DNA from: Acidovorax defluvii
GTDB lineage: Bacteria; Pseudomonadota; Gammaproteobacteria; Burkholderiales; Burkholderiaceae_C
DNA: 64,000 bases
NCBI GenBank assembly: GCA_003268905.1
Contig: QLTU01000005.1
Location: 157,077 to 221,076 of the forward strand
Direction: 5' to 3'
Shown one piece after another: positions 1 to 9,523 of this stretch. The notes beneath the pieces were generated by a model, which did not search any database, had not been told where the DNA came from, and saw only the letters and a list, made by a program, of their open reading frames with translations. Position numbers and translations under genes: made by a program. Positions within the stretch are counted from its first letter, which is position 1. Every line of letters begins with the position of its first letter.

Positions 1-117
1 CGGCTCACCCTGGCGCCGCCCCTCGCACGGCGCCTGCCAGCGGTACTGATCGCCCCCGCCGCGCGGCTGGCGCCCTTTTTACGCACGCACCGCCTGACCT
101 GGGCGGTCAAACCCTAG
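1..117 (+). CDS. C-terminal end of an unidentified protein (partial)
   Basis: The window opens inside a reading frame on the plus strand. Its last 38 codons are visible and end in TAG followed at once by an in-frame TGA. The visible tail is rich in Ala, Pro, Leu and Arg and ends TWAVKP; no motif identifies it. It ends 13 bp before ugd and lies in line with three sugar genes, so a glycosyltransferase or other polysaccharide function is a reasonable guess from position only. Confidence 0.5.
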   Translation, partial: RLTLAPPLARRLPAVLIAPAARLAPFLRTHRLTWAVKP

Positions 118-130
118 TGAACGCTGTCCC

Positions 131-1462
131 ATGAAAATCACCGTCGTCGGAACCGGATACGTGGGCCTGGTGACGGGCGCCTGCCTCGCGGAGATGGGCA
201 ACCACGTGGTCTGCCTGGACCTCGACCCAGGGCGCATTGCCACCCTGCTGCGCGGCGAGCTGCCCATCCACGAGCCCGGCCTGCTCGATATCGTGCTGCA
301 CAACACCCGCAGCGGGCGGCTGGCCTTCACCAGGGATGTGGACCATGCCGTCGCCCACGGCCGCGTGCAGTTCATCGCTGTGGGCACGCCTGCGGACGAA
401 GATGGCTCGGCCGACCTGCAGCATGTGCTTGCCGCAGCGCGCGCCATTGCCGAACGCATGCAGGAGCCCCGGCTCATCGTCAATAAGAGCACCGTGCCCG
501 TAGGCACGGCGGACCGCGTGCGCGAGCTTGTTGCGCAGGTGCTGCGGGCGCGCGGCCTGCCGACGCTGGCGTTCTCGGTGGCGTCTAACCCCGAGTTCCT
601 CAAGGAAGGCTCGGCCGTGCAGGATTTCATGCGCCCGGACCGCGTGGTCGTGGGCGCAGACGACCCCCAGACAGCACAGACGCTGCACCAGCTCTACGCG
701 CCCTTTATGCGCAACGTCGACCGCCTGATCGTGATGAACGTGCGCAGCGCCGAATTCACCAAATACGCGGCCAACGCCATGCTGGCCACGCGTATCAGCT
801 TCATGAACGAGCTGGCGCTGCTGGCCGAAAAACTGGGGGCCGACATCGAGCAGGTGCGCACCGGCATCGGCACCGACCCGCGCATCGGCACGCATTTCCT
901 CTATGCCGGCACGGGCTACGGCGGCTCGTGTTTTCCCAAGGATGTGCAGGCCCTTGTGCACACGGCCCGCGAGGCAGGGCAAGAGCTGAGCATTCTGCAG
1001 GCCGTGCAGGCCGTAAACGAGCGGCAGAAGCAGGTGCTGGTGGACAAAATCGTGGCGCGCTTCGGGGCTGACCTGCGCGGTCGGCGGTTCGCCCTGTGGG
1101 GCCTGGCCTTCAAGCCGGGCACGGATGACATGCGCGAGGCACCCAGCCGGACCATCATCGAGCGCTTGCTGGCCCTGGGCGCCGAGGTCGCCACCTATGA
1201 CCCGGTGGCACTGGCACAAGCACGCATCGCACTGGGCGAACGTACGGGCCTGCGCCTACTGGACCAAGCCCATGCCGTGCTCGAAGGCGCGGACGCGCTC
1301 GTCATCGTGACCGAGTGGAAGGAATTCCGAAGCCCCGACTTCGCCTACCTGGCTGCCACACTGCGCCAGCCGGTCATCTTCGATGGCCGCAACCTCTTTG
1401 AACCGGCTGATATGCACGCCCTGGGCTTTGAATACCACGCCATCGGCCGTAGCGCCCCCTGA
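131..1462 (+). CDS. ugd: UDP-glucose 6-dehydrogenase
   Basis: Cytoplasmic enzyme that oxidises UDP-glucose to UDP-glucuronate using two NAD+, supplying precursors for capsule, exopolysaccharide or LPS sugars. The 443-residue length is normal for the family. Seen directly: the Rossmann glycine motif GTGYVGLV at residues 7-14, NKSTVPVGT in the NAD domain, and the catalytic cysteine C267 in GGSCFPKD. The C-terminal UDP-binding domain begins around [20 protein letters not shown]. Only 9 bp separate it from the aminotransferase downstream, so the genes from here to 3278 look like one operon. Confidence 0.95.
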   Translation: MKITVVGTGYVGLVTGACLAEMGNHVVCLDLDPGRIATLLRGELPIHEPGLLDIVLHNTRSGRLAFTRDVDHAVAHGRVQFIAVGTPADEDGSADLQHVLAAARAIAERMQEPRLIVNKSTVPVGTADRVRELVAQVLRARGLPTLAFSVASNPEFLKEGSAVQDFMRPDRVVVGADDPQTAQTLHQLYAPFMRNVDRLIVMNVRSAEFTKYAANAMLATRISFMNELALLAEKLGADIEQVRTGIGTDPRIGTHFLYAGTGYGGSCFPKDVQALVHTAREAGQELSILQAVQAVNERQKQVLVDKIVARFGADLRGRRFALWGLAFKPGTDDMREAPSRTIIERLLALGAEVATYDPVALAQARIALGERTGLRLLDQAHAVLEGADALVIVTEWKEFRSPDFAYLAATLRQPVIFDGRNLFEPADMHALGFEYHAIGRSAP

Positions 1463-1471
1463 ACCACCACA

Positions 1472-2638
1472 ATGTCCGACACTGCAATTCCTTTCCTCCC
1501 CTTTGCCCGCCCCGACATCACCGACGCCGAGATTGCCGCCGTCACCGAGGCACTGCGCTCAGGTTGGGTCACCACCGGCCCACAGGCCCGCGAATTCGAG
1601 CAGGCCTTCACCGACTACCTTGGCAGCAATGGCCTGCAGTCCATCGCAGTCAACTCCGCCACGGCCGGCCTGCACCTGGCGCTGGAGGCGCTGGGCATTG
1701 GCCCGGGCGACGAGGTGATCGCGCCCACGCTGACCTTTACCGCCACGGTGGAGGTGGTGCGCTACCTGGGCGCCGACCCCGTGCTGGTAGACGTGGACCC
1801 GGTGACGCTGAACATCGACCCCCAGGCCGTGCGCGCCGCTATCACGCCGCGTACCAAAGCCATCATGCCGGTGCACTACGGCGGGCGGGCCTGCGATATG
1901 GGCGCCATCCTGTCCATCGCCCGCGGCCATGGCCTCAAGGTGGTGGAAGACGCCGCGCACGCCCTGCCCACCACCTGGCAGGGCACGCTGGTCGGGCAGT
2001 TAGCGTCCGACGTGACGGTGTTCAGCTTCTACGCCAACAAGACCATCACCACCGGCGAAGGCGGCATGGCCGTGACGCGCCACCCCGAGTTGGCCGAGCG
2101 CATGCGCGTGATGCGCCTGCACGGCATGAGCCGCGACGCTTTCGACCGCTTCACTTCAAAGACCCCGGCGTGGTACTACGAGGTGGTGGCGCCGGGCTTC
2201 AAGTACAACCTGACCGACGTTGCTGCCGCCATGGGCGTGGTCCAGCTGCAGCGCCTGCCGCAATTCGTGCGGCGCCGTCAGCACCTGGCAGCGCGCTACC
2301 AGGCGCAGCTGGCCCCCTTGCCCCTGGTGCTGCCTGCAGACGCGCCGGCGGGCGATGTGCATGCCTGGCATTTGTACGTTGTGCGGTTGGCGCCGGTCGC
2401 GCGCATAGGCAGAGACGAACTCATTCAGGCCCTGTCGGAACGTGGCATTGGCACCAGCGTGCACTATGTGCCGCTGCACCGCCACCCTTACTGGCGCGAC
2501 CGCTACGGACTCACGCCAGAGCAGTTTCCGCAGGCCGATGCCGCCTACCAGGCCATGCTCAGCCTGCCGCTATTCACCGCCATGAGCGATGCCGACCAGG
2601 ATCGGGTGATTGCCGCGCTGCACGAGTTGCTGGGCTGA
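1472..2638 (+). CDS. DegT/DnrJ/EryC1/StrS-family sugar aminotransferase
   Basis: PLP-dependent aminotransferase of 388 residues that would convert a nucleotide-linked keto-sugar into an amino-sugar, probably at C4 as in ArnB/PseC/WecE-type enzymes. The PLP-binding lysine is K190 in [13 protein letters not shown], and the family motif [13 protein letters not shown] lies near residue 330. The nearby sugar transferase suggests the product goes onto an undecaprenyl-linked glycan. Substrate cannot be read from the sequence; ArnB-like, PseC-like and perosamine-type roles all remain possible. No partner dehydratase is visible in the window; it could lie to the left. Confidence 0.85.
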   Translation: MSDTAIPFLPFARPDITDAEIAAVTEALRSGWVTTGPQAREFEQAFTDYLGSNGLQSIAVNSATAGLHLALEALGIGPGDEVIAPTLTFTATVEVVRYLGADPVLVDVDPVTLNIDPQAVRAAITPRTKAIMPVHYGGRACDMGAILSIARGHGLKVVEDAAHALPTTWQGTLVGQLASDVTVFSFYANKTITTGEGGMAVTRHPELAERMRVMRLHGMSRDAFDRFTSKTPAWYYEVVAPGFKYNLTDVAAAMGVVQLQRLPQFVRRRQHLAARYQAQLAPLPLVLPADAPAGDVHAWHLYVVRLAPVARIGRDELIQALSERGIGTSVHYVPLHRHPYWRDRYGLTPEQFPQADAAYQAMLSLPLFTAMSDADQDRVIAALHELLG

Positions 2639-2645
2639 ACCTTCC

Positions 2646-3278
2646 ATGTCCAAGCGCCTATTCGACATCGCCTTTGCCGGGTTGGCACTGCTGCTGCTGT
2701 GCCCGGTGCTGCTGGCGGTGGCGCTGTGGGTGAGACTCGATTCGCCAGGCCCGGTGTTCTTCCGGCAGCAGCGTGTGGGGCAAGGTGGACGGCCGTTTAG
2801 CATCTACAAATTCCGCACCATGCACACCGGTGCCGAGGCGGTGGGCCCGCAAATTACGGTGGGCCAAGACGCCCGCATCACCCGCGCGGGCACTTGGCTG
2901 CGCCGCAGCAAGCTGGACGAGCTGCCGCAGTTCCTCAACGTGCTGCGCGGCGACATGAGCGTGGTCGGCCCGCGCCCCGAGGTGCCACGCTATGTGGCAC
3001 AGTACCCCGCAGAGATGCGCCAGTCAGTGCTGTCCGTGCGCCCCGGCATCACCGACCTGGCATCTATTGCGTTCCGCAACGAAAGCGAGCTACTGGCCTG
3101 CAGCCCCGACCCCGAACGCACCTATGTAGAGCAGATCTTGCCCACAAAGCTGCGCTATGCAACCCAGTACGTGCACACGCATAGCCTTTGGCTGGATCTG
3201 CAGATCATTGCGTGGACGGTGCTGGCCGTGCTGGGCCTGCATTCCGCGCGGCACCAAAACCCTGCCGATAACCCATAA
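2646..3278 (+). CDS. Undecaprenyl-phosphate sugar transferase (WcaJ/PglC-type)
   Basis: Membrane phosphoglycosyl transferase that starts a glycan by moving a sugar phosphate from a nucleotide sugar to undecaprenyl phosphate. The 210-residue protein has the short, monotopic form: an N-terminal hydrophobic segment (about residues 10-32) followed by the catalytic region with FRQQRVGQGG, FSIYKFRTM, RRSKLDELPQ and MSVVGPRPEVP. The ATG at 2646 (MSKRLFD) was chosen because this is where family members start; a longer upstream frame overlaps the aminotransferase. It lies 7 bp after the aminotransferase, consistent with translational coupling. Confidence 0.9.
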   Translation: MSKRLFDIAFAGLALLLLCPVLLAVALWVRLDSPGPVFFRQQRVGQGGRPFSIYKFRTMHTGAEAVGPQITVGQDARITRAGTWLRRSKLDELPQFLNVLRGDMSVVGPRPEVPRYVAQYPAEMRQSVLSVRPGITDLASIAFRNESELLACSPDPERTYVEQILPTKLRYATQYVHTHSLWLDLQIIAWTVLAVLGLHSARHQNPADNP

Positions 3279-3335
3279 AATCCACGGTTTGGCTGCCACC
3301 AGCCCCACATTCCACGTCCCGTAGCCACGGCACCT

Positions 3336-4880
3336 ATGTCAGAACAAAACCACGCCCCCGCCCCTCACGACGAAAACCAGCTCATGGCCGAGCGCCGCGA
3401 CAAGCTGCGCGCACTGCGCGAGGCACATGCCCAGGGCGCGGGCGTCACGTTCCCCAACGATTTCAAACCGGCGCACCACGCTGCCACGTTGCAGGACCAG
3501 CACGCCAGCAAGGACGCACAGTCGCTTGAAACCCACGCTGTTCATGTGAGCGTGGCGGGGCGCATGATGCTCAAGCGGGTGATGGGCAAGGCCAGTTTTG
3601 CCACCGTGCAGGATGGTTCGCTGGGCGAAACCGGGGGGCGCATCCAGCTCTACATCACGCGTGACGCGCTGGGTGAAGACCTTTATGCGGCCTTCAAGCA
3701 CTGGGATCTGGGCGACATCATCGGTGCCGAGGGCACGTTGATGAAGACCAAGACCGGCGAGCTGTCGGTCAAGGTGACCACCCTGCGGCTGCTGACCAAA
3801 AGTCTGCGCCCCATGCCCGACAAGTTTCATGGCGTGGCCGACCAGGAGGTCAAGTACCGCCAGCGGTACATCGACCTGATGACCGATGAGGCTGCACGAA
3901 AGCGCTTCGTGGCGCGTAGCCGGGCTGTCAGTGGCATCCGCGATTTCATGGTGCAGCACGGCTTTCTGGAGGTCGAGACGCCCATGCTGCACCCCATTCC
4001 GGGCGGCGCCAACGCGAAGCCGTTTGTCACGCACCACAACGCGCTCGAACAAGAGATGTACCTGCGCATCGCGCCGGAGCTGTTCCTCAAGCGCCTGCTG
4101 GTGGGTGGTTTCGAGCGGGTGTTCGAGATCAACCGCAACTTCCGCAACGAAGGCATCTCGGTGCGCCACAACCCCGAGTTCACGATGATGGAGTTCTATG
4201 CGGCCTACTGGAACTACCAGGACCTCATGGGCTTTACCGAGCAACTCGTGCGCGATGCTGCGCTCAAGGCCGCCGGCACGCTGCAACTGTCGTACCAGGG
4301 CCGCGAGGTGGACCTGAGCCAGCCATTTGCCCGCCTGACCATTCGCGAAGCCATCTTTCAGCATACCGAAGCCGGTGCGCATGTGGACGATGCGGCATGG
4401 CTCACCAGCGCCCTCAAGAAGCTGGGCATGTCGGAACAAAAGAACCAGCTTTCGGGGCGCACCCTGGCCAGCCTGCAGGTGCTGTATTTCGAAGAGACGG
4501 TGGAAGACAAGCTGTGGCAACCCACCTTCATCATGGAGCACCCCACCGAGATCTCGCCGCTGGCCCGCGCCAACGACGCGCGCCCCGAAGTCACCGAGCG
4601 CTTTGAGCTCTACATCACCGGCCGCGAATTCGGCAACGGTTTCAGTGAGCTGAACGACGCCGAAGACCAGGCCGCGCGCTTTCATGCCCAGGTGGCCGCC
4701 AAGGACAGTGGCGACGACGAGGCCATGTATTACGACCACGACTTTGTGCGCGCACTCGAATATGGCATGCCTCCCGCCGGCGGCTGCGGCATCGGCATTG
4801 ACCGCCTGATGATGCTGCTGACCGACAGCCCCAGCATCCGCGACGTGATCCTGTTCCCGGCCCTGCGGCGCGAGTCTTGA
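3336..4880 (+). CDS. lysS: Lysyl-tRNA synthetase, class II
   Basis: Charges tRNA-Lys with lysine in the cytoplasm. The 514-residue length fits class II LysRS. An N-terminal OB-fold anticodon-binding domain (about residues 70-170) is followed by the class II catalytic core: motif 2 in the [16 protein letters not shown] segment, [14 protein letters not shown], and motif 3 [13 protein letters not shown] near the C-terminus. The gene begins 57 bp after the sugar transferase operon and probably has its own promoter. No strong terminator follows. Confidence 0.97.
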   Translation: MSEQNHAPAPHDENQLMAERRDKLRALREAHAQGAGVTFPNDFKPAHHAATLQDQHASKDAQSLETHAVHVSVAGRMMLKRVMGKASFATVQDGSLGETGGRIQLYITRDALGEDLYAAFKHWDLGDIIGAEGTLMKTKTGELSVKVTTLRLLTKSLRPMPDKFHGVADQEVKYRQRYIDLMTDEAARKRFVARSRAVSGIRDFMVQHGFLEVETPMLHPIPGGANAKPFVTHHNALEQEMYLRIAPELFLKRLLVGGFERVFEINRNFRNEGISVRHNPEFTMMEFYAAYWNYQDLMGFTEQLVRDAALKAAGTLQLSYQGREVDLSQPFARLTIREAIFQHTEAGAHVDDAAWLTSALKKLGMSEQKNQLSGRTLASLQVLYFEETVEDKLWQPTFIMEHPTEISPLARANDARPEVTERFELYITGREFGNGFSELNDAEDQAARFHAQVAAKDSGDDEAMYYDHDFVRALEYGMPPAGGCGIGIDRLMMLLTDSPSIRDVILFPALRRES

Positions 4881-4991
4881 CCGCCTGGTGCCGTTCAGGC
4901 GTGGGCGCCCGCCCGCATCCCGGCAGATGAAGGCAGGCGACCCCGCGGTGCAAAAAAGCCCACCAGACAATGTGGGCCACAAGGAAACACC

Positions 4992-5291
4992 GTGACAGCC
5001 CCCACGCCCCTGCCGCACCCTTCGCCCGCGGCCCCACCCATCGGGGCCGCATTGGCGGACCACCCGTTTTCCGTGCTGATCGTGGGAGACGTGGGCTCGG
5101 TGCGTGCTGCGCTGTGCGTCGCACCCACGCTGCACGGCGGCATCAGGACCTGCGTGCCCGATGACAGCACCAACGCAGAGAGCGTGGTCATGCGGGCCGA
5201 CCAAGTGCTTCATGCCGCCAAGGTGCAAGGCCGCAACCGCTGCTTCAGTTTTAAGATGCCGATGGACACGGTGGAGCAGTTGAACGGCTGA
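4992..5291 (+). pseudogene. Internally deleted response-regulator/GGDEF gene remnant
   Basis: A short frame with a GTG start and a plausible ribosome site (AAGGAAAC) could still encode 99 residues. Residues about 24-40 (HPFSVLIVGDVGSV) resemble the first strand of a receiver domain. They are followed at about residue 52 by a typical GGDEF C-terminal end: VPDDSTNAESVVMRADQVL, then AAKVQGRNRCFSF. The rest of the receiver, the GG[D/E]EF signature and the metal- and GTP-binding residues are absent, so it cannot make c-di-GMP. I read it as an in-frame deletion derivative of a REC-GGDEF gene. A short expressed regulatory peptide cannot be excluded. Confidence 0.65.
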
Positions 5292-5328
5292 CTGCCGCTG
5301 TGCCGCCTTTTTTGACACCATAGTCCCC

Positions 5329-6012
5329 ATGGCCATTTCCCGAATGCAACTCTTGAAAGCCCGCCTGCCCGAATGGGTGCAGAACTGGCTTGAAGTCATC
5401 ATCCCCGGCTCGCAAATCCTGCTGATCCTGGTTGTGGCATGGCTGTTGCAGCGCACGCTGCGCCGCCTGGTGCGCCGCGCCAGTGCGCACTACCAGCTAC
5501 CCGATGAATTGCTGGTGCCCATCAACGGCCTGATCCGTTGGCTCATCATTGCCAGCGCGCTGTTGCTGGTGCTTGAACGCATGGGCGTCTCGGCCACGGT
5601 GCTATGGACGGCTTTCACGGGCTTCGCCACCGTGGGCGCGGTGGCATTTTTTGCCGCCTGGAGCGTGCTGTCCAACCTGTTTTGTGCGCTGCTCATCTTC
5701 ACGGTGCGGCCTTTTCGCATTGGGGACTACATCGAGGTGCTGGACACCGCAGACAAGCCCGGCGCCAAGGGCCGCGTGGTGGATATCAATCTGCTTTACA
5801 CCACGCTGGAGGACCATGGCGCAGCGGTGGGCCACACGGCGTGGCTGCAGATTCCAAACGCACTGATCTTTCAGCGCGTGGTGCGCCGCTTTCAGCATTA
5901 CCCGCCACCCGCAGAGGCTGCGCCACCAACGGAGCCGACCGCGCCGGTGCAAGCCGTGGCCGCACCCCTGCAGCCGAGTGCCCTACCCGTCAGCACCGCA
6001 CCGGGGCCATAG
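5329..6012 (+). CDS. Small mechanosensitive ion channel (MscS family)
   Basis: Inner-membrane channel expected to open under membrane tension and release solutes during osmotic downshock. Of 227 residues, the first ~150 hold about three hydrophobic segments. The pore-lining helix is visible as TGFATVGAVAFFAAWSVLSN, and the start of the beta domain as VRPFRIGDYIEV. The C-terminal cytoplasmic domain is shorter than in E. coli MscS and ends in an Ala/Pro-rich tail (from about residue 185). It converges with nagZ, with 19 bp between stop codons. Confidence 0.85.
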   Translation: MAISRMQLLKARLPEWVQNWLEVIIPGSQILLILVVAWLLQRTLRRLVRRASAHYQLPDELLVPINGLIRWLIIASALLLVLERMGVSATVLWTAFTGFATVGAVAFFAAWSVLSNLFCALLIFTVRPFRIGDYIEVLDTADKPGAKGRVVDINLLYTTLEDHGAAVGHTAWLQIPNALIFQRVVRRFQHYPPPAEAAPPTEPTAPVQAVAAPLQPSALPVSTAPGP

Positions 6013-6031
6013 AGCAGACCTGCGACAAAAG

Positions 6032-7201
6032 TCAGGGCAGCAGATCCAGCGCCTGCAGATAGGCGGGCTGGTACATCAGCTCATCCCACGCCTGCGGCAG
6101 GGTTTCGGGCAGCAGCGCCAGGCGACGCGATTCGCTGTCCACGCTGGGCTGCCAGCGGCCCTGTGAAAGGGCAGCGTCGAGGCCGTCGATGAGTTCGTCC
6201 ACAGCCTCGCCGTTGCCCACGCTCTGGTTGCACAGCAGCACCAGGTCGCAGCCTGCAGCGAGCGCCGCGATGGCGGCGTCGGTGTAGCTGACCACCTGGC
6301 CGTCAAGGCGGCGCGCGCCTTCCATGCTGAGGTCGTCACTGAAGATGGCGCCATCAAAACGCATCTGGCGGCGCAGGATGTCCTGCAGCCACCGCTGCGA
6401 AAAGCCCGCCGGGCGGCTATCGACCTTGGGGTAGATCACATGCGCCGGCATCACGCTGGTGAGCGTGCTGCTGAGCCAGGGATACGGCGCGGCGTCGTCG
6501 GCCAAAATGGCCTTGAGGCTGCGGTTATCGACCGGCACTTCGGTGTGCGAGTCGGCCTTCACAAAGCCATGCCCCGGAAAATGCTTGCCGCAGTTGGCCA
6601 TGCCCGCCTGCAGCAGGCCGTGCATGAGGCTCTTGGCCAGCAGGGCCACCACGCGCGGGTCGCGGTGGAAGGATCGGTCGCCGATGACGCCGCTTCGGGA
6701 AGTGCCGGGCCGCCCCAAGCTGCCCGAGCCCCCGTGGGGGGCAGCCAGCGCTTGCGCTGGCGTGGGGGCCTCATCCGTCCAGTCGAGGTCCAGCACGGGC
6801 GTGAAGCTGAAGTCCACGCCACAGGCGCGCAGCTCGGTGCCCAGCACGTAGCCCGCCGCCGTGGCGGCGTTGGTGGCGCGCAGCGCGCCACTGCCGGGCA
6901 CGGCCTTGGCACCCTTGCCGTCATCCATCCACATGTCACCCAGCGCCCGCATGGGCGGCAGGTGGGTGAAGCCATCGGTGCGAAAACGCTGCACGCGGCC
7001 GCCTTCATGGTCCACACAGATCAGCAGGTCATCGCGCACGGCCTTGATGGCGGCTGTGAGCTGCAGCAGCTGTGCGCGGTTGCTCCAGTTGCGGGCGAAC
7101 AGGATCACGCCGCCCGTCAGCGGGTGGGCCAGACGGCGGCGATCGGCGGCGGTCAGCTCTGTGCCTGCCACGTCGAGGATGAGGGGTGCGTGTTCGGTCA
7201 T
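6032..7201 (-). CDS. nagZ: Beta-N-acetylhexosaminidase NagZ with an in-frame insertion
   Basis: Cytoplasmic glycoside hydrolase family 3 enzyme that removes N-acetylglucosamine from anhydromuropeptides during peptidoglycan recycling. Family signatures are present: CVDHEGGRVQRF, GVIGDRSFHRDPRVV, NCGKHFPGHG, DSHTEVP and FSDDLSMEGA (catalytic Asp). The 389-residue length exceeds the usual ~340-360. About 26 extra residues lie between the conserved LDLDW strand and GVIGDRSF, encoded by a GC-rich repeat-like segment at 6693-6771. Last gene of the lepA operon; the AT-rich repeat A separates it from acpS. Activity is likely but depends on whether the loop is tolerated. Confidence 0.92.
   Translation of the reverse strand: MTEHAPLILDVAGTELTAADRRRLAHPLTGGVILFARNWSNRAQLLQLTAAIKAVRDDLLICVDHEGGRVQRFRTDGFTHLPPMRALGDMWMDDGKGAKAVPGSGALRATNAATAAGYVLGTELRACGVDFSFTPVLDLDWTDEAPTPAQALAAPHGGSGSLGRPGTSRSGVIGDRSFHRDPRVVALLAKSLMHGLLQAGMANCGKHFPGHGFVKADSHTEVPVDNRSLKAILADDAAPYPWLSSTLTSVMPAHVIYPKVDSRPAGFSQRWLQDILRRQMRFDGAIFSDDLSMEGARRLDGQVVSYTDAAIAALAAGCDLVLLCNQSVGNGEAVDELIDGLDAALSQGRWQPSVDSESRRLALLPETLPQAWDELMYQPAYLQALDLLP
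6693..6771 (-). repeat. GC-rich repeat-like insertion inside nagZ
   Basis: A roughly 78-bp in-frame block coding for about 26 Ala/Pro/Gly-rich residues interrupts a strongly conserved NagZ segment. It holds a perfect inverted repeat, GCCAGCGC-TT-GCGCTGGC (6744-6761), a second one around GCCCCC..GGGGGC, and GGGGCGGCCC, a 10-mer also found in the repeat after algR. These features mark it as an inserted mobile-type repeat, not ordinary loop variation. Confidence 0.6.
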
Positions 7202-7216
7202 CGGGCTTCCAATCGT

Positions 7217-7280
7217 GAAATTGCTATTTAAACAATAGCTGGTTGCGCTTATTCAACAAGCGCTAAATGGCTATTTGGCT
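7217..7280 (+). repeat. AT-rich palindromic element, copy A
   Basis: Lies between nagZ and acpS. It contains GCTATT-TAAAC-AATAGC, then GCGCTTATTCAACAAGCGC and a GGCTATTT tail. The TAG stop codon of acpS (minus strand) falls inside the tail, so the last few AcpS residues come from the element. Confidence 0.85.
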
Positions 7281-7672
7281 TGAATTTTCTCCACCACGCA
7301 AAAGCTGGCGGCGTAGTCGGTTTCGTCGGTCACACTCAGATGCGCCGTGAGGCCTTTGGCCTCGAACCATTCCTTGAGCGCACCGTGCAGCACGATCACC
7401 GGCTGGCCGCTGGGCAGAGACCCCACCTCACACGCGCGCCAGGTCATGGGCATGTGCATGCCCAGCCCGATGGCCTTGCTGAAGGCTTCCTTGGCGGAAA
7501 AGCGCGTAGCCAGGTAGCGCACGCCGCGCTCGGGCCACCGCGCGCTGCGCGCACGCCAGGTGGCCAGCTCGCCATCGGCCAGCACCTTTTCGGCAAACCG
7601 CTCGCCGTGGCGCTCCAGACTGGCCGCGATGCGGCGCACGTCGCAGATGTCGGTGCCAATGCCATAGATCAT
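7271..7672 (-). CDS. acpS: Holo-[acyl-carrier-protein] synthase
   Basis: Transfers the 4'-phosphopantetheine arm of CoA to apo-ACP, activating the acpP product encoded further along this window. The 133-residue protein shows the family motifs [12 protein letters not shown] (metal-binding Asp) and [13 protein letters not shown] (catalytic Glu). Its ATG overlaps the pdxJ stop codon (ATGA), as expected for coupled translation. The extreme C-terminus (EKIQAK) and the stop codon are encoded by AT-rich repeat A. Gene order pdxJ-acpS is standard for proteobacteria. Confidence 0.95.
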   Translation of the reverse strand: MIYGIGTDICDVRRIAASLERHGERFAEKVLADGELATWRARSARWPERGVRYLATRFSAKEAFSKAIGLGMHMPMTWRACEVGSLPSGQPVIVLHGALKEWFEAKGLTAHLSVTDETDYAASFCVVEKIQAK

Positions 7673-8526
7673 GGTTTTGAATGAAATATGCCTCTAGCGC
7701 TTGATAAATAAGCGCTAGAAGCTATCAAATCAGGAGTTTTCTCTGCTGCAAAGCCGGCATCGATACACGCTTGGTAGGCCTGCACGGTGGCTGCATAGCC
7801 CAGCTCCAGTGCATCGGCAATCAAGGCGTGACCGATGGAGACTTCGAGCACGCCGGGCACCTCGCGCACAAAGGCGGCGAGGTTGTCGCGGTTGAGATCA
7901 TGCCCGGCATTCACGCCCAGGCCGGCATCCAGCGCCGCCTGGGCGGCGGCGGCGTAGCGCTTCAGCTCCTCGGCTTGCTGCGGCGTGCCCCAGGCTGCGG
8001 CGTAGGGCTCGGTGTACAGCTCCACCCGGTCGGCGCCCACGTCCCGGGCAGCGGCCATCTGCTCAGGCACCGGGTCCATGAACAGGCTCACACGCACGCC
8101 CAGCTGCTTGCACTCGGCAATCAGCGGCGCCAAGCGCTCGGCATCCTGCGGAAAGCTCCAGCCGTGGTCGCTGGTGAACTGATCTTCGCTGTCGGGCACA
8201 AAGGTGACCTGCTGCGGCCCCATGCCCTGGCCCGCAAGCTCACGGATGAAGTCCATCAGGTTCTGCGACGGGTTGCCTTCGATGTTGTATTCGCGGTCGG
8301 TCCAGGCGCGCATCAGCGCCGCCAGTTCGAACACGTCCTGGCGGCGAATATGCCGCTCATCGGGCCGGGGGTGCACCGTGATGCCCTGGGCACCCGCCTG
8401 CAGGCACTGCTGGGCCGCGCGCGTGACGCTGGGAATGCCCAGGTGGCGCGTGTTGCGCACCAGGGCCACCTTGTTGACATTGACCGACAAGGCGGTGCGG
8501 TGCGGGGTGTGTTCAGACATGTTCAT
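7669..8526 (-). CDS. pdxJ: Pyridoxine 5'-phosphate synthase with a repeat-derived tail
   Basis: Condenses 1-deoxyxylulose 5-phosphate with 3-amino-2-oxopropyl phosphate to form pyridoxine 5'-phosphate, the last ring-forming step of de novo vitamin B6 synthesis. The start at 8526 gives an ATGA overlap with recO and 285 residues; [13 protein letters not shown] then leads into the family start [12 protein letters not shown]. Motifs [24 protein letters not shown] and [11 protein letters not shown] are present. The final ~20 residues ([18 protein letters not shown] and a few more) lie beyond the family's normal end and are translated from AT-rich repeat B. Confidence 0.95.
   Translation of the reverse strand: MNMSEHTPHRTALSVNVNKVALVRNTRHLGIPSVTRAAQQCLQAGAQGITVHPRPDERHIRRQDVFELAALMRAWTDREYNIEGNPSQNLMDFIRELAGQGMGPQQVTFVPDSEDQFTSDHGWSFPQDAERLAPLIAECKQLGVRVSLFMDPVPEQMAAARDVGADRVELYTEPYAAAWGTPQQAEELKRYAAAAQAALDAGLGVNAGHDLNRDNLAAFVREVPGVLEVSIGHALIADALELGYAATVQAYQACIDAGFAAEKTPDLIASSAYLSSARGIFHSKP
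7676..7737 (-). repeat. AT-rich palindromic element, copy B
   Basis: Read on the minus strand: CTCCTGATTTGATAGCTT, then TAGCGCTT-ATTTATC-AAGCGCTA, then AGAGGCATATTTCATTC. It lies wholly inside the 3' end of pdxJ and is translated, ending 3 bp from the acpS start codon. It belongs to the CTCCTGA-flanked variant with copies D, H and O. Confidence 0.9.
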
Positions 8527-9284
8527 AAGGACTGCAGGTCGATCATGAGCTGGCGGGTGCGCAGCGTGGGGCTCCCGCAATGGTATTGCAGCAGGGCGCG
8601 CAACTGGGGCTTGAGTTCGGCGGCCACCGGGGCACAGGCGCGCAAGGTGGCGGTGTAGCTGGCCACGTCATCGAGCGCGCGCTGCAAAGCCTGCCACTGG
8701 CTGCCGAGCAGGCCGGCGCGGTCTGACGTGGACGCGGCGCGCAAGCCGCCCTCGGGCACCAGCGTGTAGCGCGTGTCAGCCTGCAACGGCGCAAGAGTCA
8801 TGGTCTGCGCATCCAGGCTGGGCAGCAGGCCGATCTCACGCAGCAGCAGCAACTCGAAACTGCGCAGCACGGGCTCCAGGGCATCGCCATGCTCGCTGGC
8901 CAGCACCCGCACGACCCCCGCATAGGCATCGAACAGCGCAGGGTGCGGATCGGCGCGCGCCAGCAGGCGCAGCAACAGCTCGTTGAGGTACATGCCCGAC
9001 AGCAGTGCGTCACCCGTGGGCATCACATGGCCGCCCACCCACTCGGCACCCTTGAGCGTGTGAATGTCGGCCGTGCCATCACCGGCGAGCGTGTAGGTCA
9101 CGAGCAAGGGCTGCAGCGGCAGCAGCACCGGGCGAAAGTTGGAGCTGGGCTTCTTGGCGCCCTTGGCCACCAGGGCCACGCGCCCCTGGCGTCGGCAAAA
9201 CACTTCCAGAATCAGGCTGGACTCGCTCCAGTCGTAGCTGTGCAGCACATAGGCAGGCTCATCGGAAACGCGGCGCGCGGGCAT
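8523..9284 (-). CDS. recO: DNA repair protein RecO
   Basis: Recombination mediator that with RecR helps RecA load onto SSB-coated single-stranded DNA. The 253-residue protein has the N-terminal OB-fold ([19 protein letters not shown], then [11 protein letters not shown]) and a helical C-terminal domain. The usual zinc cysteines of some RecO proteins are not evident, which is common. The stop codon overlaps the pdxJ ATG. AT-rich repeat C ends one base before the start codon, so the translation-initiation region is made of repeat sequence and no good Shine-Dalgarno is visible. Confidence 0.93.
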   Translation of the reverse strand: MPARRVSDEPAYVLHSYDWSESSLILEVFCRRQGRVALVAKGAKKPSSNFRPVLLPLQPLLVTYTLAGDGTADIHTLKGAEWVGGHVMPTGDALLSGMYLNELLLRLLARADPHPALFDAYAGVVRVLASEHGDALEPVLRSFELLLLREIGLLPSLDAQTMTLAPLQADTRYTLVPEGGLRAASTSDRAGLLGSQWQALQRALDDVASYTATLRACAPVAAELKPQLRALLQYHCGSPTLRTRQLMIDLQSL

Positions 9285-9285
9285 G

Positions 9286-9350
9286 GATTGCTATGTTATC
9301 AATAGCTGAGAGCGCTTATCCATCAAGCGCTGGAGGCCAATTCTCTTCAG
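9286..9350 (+). repeat. AT-rich palindromic element, copy C
   Basis: Contains TTGCTAT-GTTAT-CAATAGCT, then AGCGCTTATCCATCAAGCGCT and a GGAGGCCAATT-CTTCA tail. It directly abuts the recO ATG (minus strand), so it forms the recO leader and may influence its translation. Confidence 0.85.
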
Positions 9351-9466
9351 ATCAAAGATCCACCGCACTCGAACGCCCGGCGCACTGCCCAAAGGCGTCA
9401 CGGCGCTCGTTGATCAGAAGGCCGCGGAGCAGGCCATGCCAGCGGATGTCGCGGAAAGGGCTTTGC

Positions 9467-9521
9467 CCGGCCGCTGACGTCGTCCCCTTGAGGGGAAGGC
9501 GCCGCAGGCGACTCAGGGGGA
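9467..9521 (-). repeat. GC-rich palindromic repeat between era and recO
   Basis: On the minus strand it starts CCCCCTGAGTCGCCTGCGGC, continues GCCTTCCCC and forms a small CCCCTT/AAGGGG-type hairpin. The same opening (CCCCCTGAGTCGC, then GCGCCTTCCCC) recurs after algR at 62725, showing a dispersed family. It occupies the 3' side of era, immediately after its stop codon in transcription order. Confidence 0.6.
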
Positions 9522-9523
9522 AC

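Noticed and set aside
4881..4912. Hairpin after lysS as a terminator
   Set aside because: CGCCTG/CAGGCG can pair, but no T tract follows.
3339..5456. 705-codon minus-strand frame opposite lysS
   Set aside because: Runs antisense through lysS and the GGDEF remnant; no domain identity.
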